The translations under genes and the position numbers were made by a program. From Nematopogon swammerdamellus (taxonomy: Eukaryota; Arthropoda; Insecta; Lepidoptera; Adelidae), in NCBI GenBank assembly GCA_946902875.1, contig OX336343.1, positions 10,033,754 through 10,097,753 on the forward strand: a stretch of 64,000 nucleotides of DNA, in the 5' to 3' direction. A model generated the notes under the pieces. The model was not told where the DNA came from. It worked only from the letters and a program-made list of their open reading frames with translations, and made no database searches. This document shows positions 60,440-64,000 of the stretch, piece by piece (the first letter of the stretch is position 1; the number at the start of each line of letters is the position of its first letter).

Positions 60440-62395
60440 TACTCCATACTAATATTATAAATTCGAAAGTAACTCTGTTGTCTGTCTGTCTGTCTGTCTG
60501 TTACCTTTTCACGCCTAAACCGCTGAATAGATTTCGATAAAATATTGCACGGAGATGAATTGGATCCTGAGGAAGGACATAGGCTACCTTTTGTCTCAAA
60601 AAACAACCCTTAAGGGGGTGAAATAGGGGATGAAAGTTTGTATGGGGAACCTGGCATTTCTCAAGTTAGGGATACGACAATTCATATTTAGGCTTTTGAT
60701 ATGAAATAAAAAATTACGTGTTTCAGCGTTTTTGCTAAATAAACCCTTAAATTAAAATAGGGGATGATTTCAAAATTATATTTTAGGATTTTATAACATT
60801 TTGTACGGAGATGAATTGCATCCTGAGGAAGGACATAGGCTACCTTTTGTCTCAAAAAAGAACCCTTAAGGGGGTGAAATAGGGGATGAAAGTTTGTATG
60901 GGGAACCCAGCTTTCACCAAGAAGGTTTATAGTCTTCCTAAACGCAGCTTGCGGCGGCCTTCGGCCTCACCCTCAGTTTCTTCGAGAAGGGTTATGGTCT
61001 TCCTGAACGTAGCTCGGCCTTCGGCCTCGCCCTCAGTTACTCACTTTCTTCGAGAAAGTTTATCATCTTCCTGAACGCAGCTCGACCTTCGGCCTCGCCC
61101 TCGGTTACTTACTTTCTTCGAGAAGGTTTATAGTCTTCCTGAACGCAGCTCGCCCTCAGGCCTCGCCCTCAATTCTTCGAGAAGGTTTATCGTCTTCCTG
61201 AACGCAGCTCGGCCTTCGGCTTCGCCCATAGTTACTTACTATCATCGAGAATGTTTATCGTCTTCCTGAACGCAGGTCAGCCTTCGGCCTCGCCCTTTGT
61301 TGCTTACTTTCTTCCTTCGGCCTCGCCCTCAGTTACTTACTTTCTTCGAGAAGGTTTATGGTCTTCCTGAATGTAGCTCGGCTTTCGCCTCGCCCTTAGT
61401 TACTTACTTTCACCGAGAAGGTTTATAGTATTCCTGAACGCAGCGCGGCCTTCGGCCTCGCCCTTTGTTACTTACTTTCTTCGAGAAGGTTGATAGTCTT
61501 CCTGAACCCAGCTCGGCCTTCGGCCTCGCCCTCAGTTACATACTTTCTTCGAGAAGGTTTATCGTCTTCCTGAACGCAGCTCGGCCCTCAGCCTCGCCCT
61601 TTGTTACTTACTTTCTTCGAGAAGGTTTATAGTCTTCCGGAACGCAGCTCGGCCTTCAACCTCGCCCTTAGTTACTTACCGTCTTCGAGAAGGTTTATGG
61701 TCTTCCTGAACGGAGCTCGGCCTCCGGCCTCGCCCTTAGTTACTTACTTTCTTTGAGAAGGTTTATAGTATTTCTGAACGCAGGTAGGCATTCTGCCTCG
61801 CCCTCAGTTACTTACTTTTTCGAGAAGGTTTATCGTCTTACTGAACGCAGCTCGGCCGTCGCCCTCGCCCTTAATTACTTACTTTCTTAGATAAGGTTTA
61901 TCGTCTCCCTGGACGCAGCTCGGCCTTCGGCCTCGCCCTTTATTACTTACTTTCTTCGAGAAGGTTTATAGTCCTTCTGAACGCAGTTCAGCCTTCGGCC
62001 TCGCCCTTAGTTACTTACTGTCTTCGAGAAGGTTTATGGTCTTCCTGAACGCAGCTCGGCCTTCGGGCTCGCCATTAGTTACTTACTTTCTTTGAGAAAG
62101 TTTATAGTCTTTCTGAACGCAGGTCGGCATTCTGCCTCGCTCTCAGTTACTTAATTTTTCGAGAAGGTTTATCGTCTTCCTGAACGCAGATCGGCCTTCG
62201 GCCTCGCCCTTAATTACTTACTTTCTTTGAGATGGTTTATCGCTTTCCTGAACGCAGCTCGGCCTTCGGCCCCGCCTCAGTTACTTATTTTCTTCGAGAT
62301 TTATTTTCTTTCTAGAATAGGCCTCGCCCATAGTTACTTACTGTCTTCTTTGAAATACGAATTTTACGCGAGCGGAGCCGCGGGCTCAGCTAGTA
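60440..62395 (+). repeat. Dispersed element with a 68-bp minisatellite inside
   Basis: The 5' end 'ACTAATATTATAAATTCGAA' is followed by (CTGT)n, 'CACGCCTAAACCGCTGAATA' and 'GGAAGGACATAGGCTACCTT'. The 3' end reads 'GAATTTTACGCGAGCGGAGC' and 'CGCGGGCTCAGCTAGT'. Both ends are those of a repeat that is ubiquitous in lepidopterans. The interior 60915-62340 is tandem units. A direct duplication ('GATGAATTG.ATCCTGAGGA') at 60553-60640 and 60800-60890 precedes the array. A CTAGT end with a GC hairpin could fit a Helitron-like origin, but that is a guess. Confidence 0.75.
60915..62340 (+). repeat. 68-bp minisatellite array, about 20 units
   Basis: Unit: 'TTCGAGAAGGTTTATAGTCT', 'TCCTGAACGCAGCTCGGCCT', 'TCGGCCTCGCCCTTAGTTAC', 'TTACT'. 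Starts at 61348, 61415, 61483, 61551 and 61619 show the 67-68-bp period; a few units are shortened (for example 61120-61180). Units differ by several substitutions each, so the array is not newly expanded. Confidence 0.93.
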
Positions 62396-62554
62396 TATAT
62401 ATATATTTTGCGAATTTACACAATGCCTGTATAAATTATAGCCTGTAAGTTATTCTGATGTATAAGCTACATATATTACTGTAAAAGTTTTTAAATTTTT
62501 TGCGTGAAAGAGTAACCAAAGTTCATACATCCATCCTCACAAACTTTCGCGTTT

Positions 62555-62950
62555 ACAATCCATACTATCCATACTTTCCATAAATATAAATTCAAAAGTA
62601 ACTCTCTTGTCTTTCCCTCTGTCTGTTACCTTTTCACGCCTAAACCGCTGAACAGATTTCGATAAAATTTTGCACGGAGATGGATTTCATCCTGAGGAAG
62701 GACATAAGCTACCTTTTGTCTCAAAAAAAATCTTAAGGGGGCGAAATAGGGGATGAAAGTTTGTAAGGGGAACCATCATTTCTCAAGTTAGAGATATGTC
62801 AATTCATATTTAGGCTTTTAGTATGAAATAATATTTTTTACGATTACGTGTTTCATCGTTTTTGCTAAATCAACCCTTAAATTAAAATAGGGGTGATTTC
62901 AAAACTAGATTTTAGGATTTTAAATAATTTTATCCATACTGGGGGTGGCT
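62555..62950 (+). repeat. Second copy of the 60440-type 5' part
   Basis: 'ATAAATTCAAAAGTAACTCT', 'CACGCCTAAACCGCTGAACA', 'GGAAGGACATAAGCTACCTT' and 'ACCCTTAAATTAAAATAGGG'. It lacks the minisatellite and 3' end. Confidence 0.85.
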
Positions 62951-62966
62951 TTGAAGAAGGGGTTTG

Positions 62967-63070
62967 AGTTAGCACTGACATGGCACCTAGTTCACGCGGT
63001 GTTATGGGCTGACATCACGGATGTTGTAGGTGATGTAGCCAACCGTGTCACTTTCTATAAAAAAAAAACG
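62967..63070 (+). repeat. SINE-B 3' fragment
   Basis: 'AGCACTGACATGGCACCTAG' to 'GTCACTTTCTATAAAAAAAA'. Inserted in or next to the preceding repeat. Confidence 0.88.
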
Positions 63071-63167
63071 TTATTGACCATACGATTGAGTCTAATTTTG
63101 TGTACATACCTAACTCGGCGATTTGTTGAGTTTTATCAAATCGCTATGCTAATGCATAGATAGATAT

Positions 63168-63510
63168 ACAACACTAGCTTTTGCCCGCGGCTTCGCTCGC
63201 GGTAAACTCGGTTTAATAGCAAATCTGGCAAAACGCAAATCAATATACCTACTAATAATAAATATGTAAGGGATGATCATGGAGTAAGTTACTTTTTTTT
63301 TATGAGATACTGCGTTTGTAAACTTTATGTATGATACTAAAACTAGATTAACGATTTTTAGAAATATTTTCTGTGTGTATGTATGTATAATCATTCAAAT
63401 TCGATTAAACTTAATATACCCACATTTAGCTGTAACTACGTGACACAGGAATTAGGCTAAATAAAATGCAGTTCCGGTTACGCTAACATGTGGCTCTCAT
63501 ACAAACCGAA
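63168..63510. repeat. Dispersed 'GCCCGCGGCTTCGC' repeat, rearranged copy
   Basis: 'CACTAGCTTTTGCCCGCGGC' on the plus strand at 63173, then a minus-strand copy (63325-63510) of the 'AAATATTTC', 'TTCCGGTTACGCTAA' and 'ATGTGGCTCTCATACAAACC' blocks found at 1-285. Confidence 0.7.
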
Positions 63511-64000
63511 AGTTTCAGCGCGCTGGAGGAGGGAGGTGGAGGGACGGAGGGTGAAATAGGGGAGGAAGGTGGAGGGAGAGTAAAGGGCGGGACGGTCAAG
63601 GGAAAAAGGGGTGGAAGGGGAGGGAGGCGTAGGGAAGGTAAAGATGGGTAGCGGGAATGAGGGTGAGGGTGAACTGACTCGTGGGGTGAACAGTGAGAGG
63701 AGTGTGGATGGAATGGAAGGAGAACGAGAGGGGAGGGAGGGATTAAGATAGAGAGGGAGGGGAGGGAAGGTGCTGGATAGGTAAGTTAGGGAGGGGAGGG
63801 AGAGTTCTTTCTCCATCAGGAGCAGGTAAGGAGGTAATGGGAGCGGGGAGAGGAGGAAGGGTGATAGATAGTGAAAGATACGGGTGGGAGAAATAAGGGG
63901 GAAGAGGGGTGGGATGGGAGGGGGGGGGGAGGAGGACATAGGAATGTAGATTTAGGAGATGTAGGAGAGAAGGACGAATGGTAGGGGTGGGGGGAGGAGA
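63511..64000. repeat. Purine-rich (GGA)n-like tract
   Basis: About 490 bp of almost only G and A on the plus strand, running to the window end. The 153-codon minus-strand frame (Pro/Ser/Leu-rich) is an artefact of this composition. It starts exactly inside the 'ACAAACCGAA' end of the dispersed repeat. Confidence 0.85.

Noticed and set aside
60915..62340. Protein with repeated ARPSASPS motif
   Set aside because: The motif is the translation of the 68-bp minisatellite (68 is not a multiple of 3, so the frame breaks each unit).
63478..63939. 153-residue Pro/Ser/Leu-rich minus-strand protein
   Set aside because: Produced by the purine-rich tract, with low-complexity translation in every frame.

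Overview
This window looks like nuclear DNA of an arthropod, most probably a moth or butterfly. It is AT-rich and gene-poor, with introns, GT-AG splice sites and poly(A) signals. It is saturated with SINE, LINE-end, MITE, minisatellite and dispersed repeats. One of these, the 'TTTTGCCCGCGGCTTCGCTC' family, is a hallmark of lepidopteran genomes. No bacterial or organelle signature is present. Most long open frames are non-coding and arise inside SINEs, GC-rich patches or purine-rich tracts.

Host genes supported by the sequence: (1) an intronless secreted, possibly GPI-anchored protein at 10255-11043, with a TATA box and poly(A) signal; (2) a three-exon gene for a small secreted six-cysteine protein at 47755-55014, whose introns carry matching phases and whose 6.2-kb second intron holds a SINE, a LINE and a foldback element; (3) the terminal coding exon of an unidentified gene on the minus strand at 56153-56415; (4) a first exon of a THAP zinc-finger gene at 56759-56838, next to a CpG-rich promoter-like patch. 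The rest of genes 3 and 4 is not recognised here.

Layout. 0-6 kb: dispersed repeats, two full SINE-A copies, SINE-B pieces, a LINE tail. 6.2-8.7 kb: a 2.5-kb Tc1/mariner-superfamily element with about 0.5-kb inverted repeats and a frameshifted transposase (DD41D spacing). 8.8-12 kb: LINE tails and host gene 1. 12.6-17.3 kb: hairpins, a three-copy 0.3-kb repeat and two blocks of a 119-bp tandem repeat. 17.3-35 kb: SINEs (some nested), RTE-like LINE tails, MITEs and CpG-rich patches. 35.6-37.7 kb: a 213-bp satellite holding amplified MITEs. 37.7-47.5 kb: SINEs, foldbacks, LINE tails. 47.6-55.4 kb: host gene 2. 56-58 kb: genes 3 and 4 and a 100-bp tandem repeat. 59-64 kb: a 68-bp minisatellite inside a dispersed element, then a purine-rich tract.

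The most interesting system is a pair of SINE families, called SINE-A and SINE-B here. They have different Pol III heads but share body blocks. SINE-A has a tRNA-like head. SINE-B has a composite head in which a 5S-rRNA-like internal promoter lies between tRNA-like A and B boxes, and it also carries a ~90-bp leader 5' of that promoter. A target-site duplication supports the boundaries of one full SINE-B copy. Second is a dispersed repeat carrying 68-bp minisatellite units, which at one locus form an inverted (foldback) arrangement. All identities come from reading the sequence and family knowledge; no database search was run.
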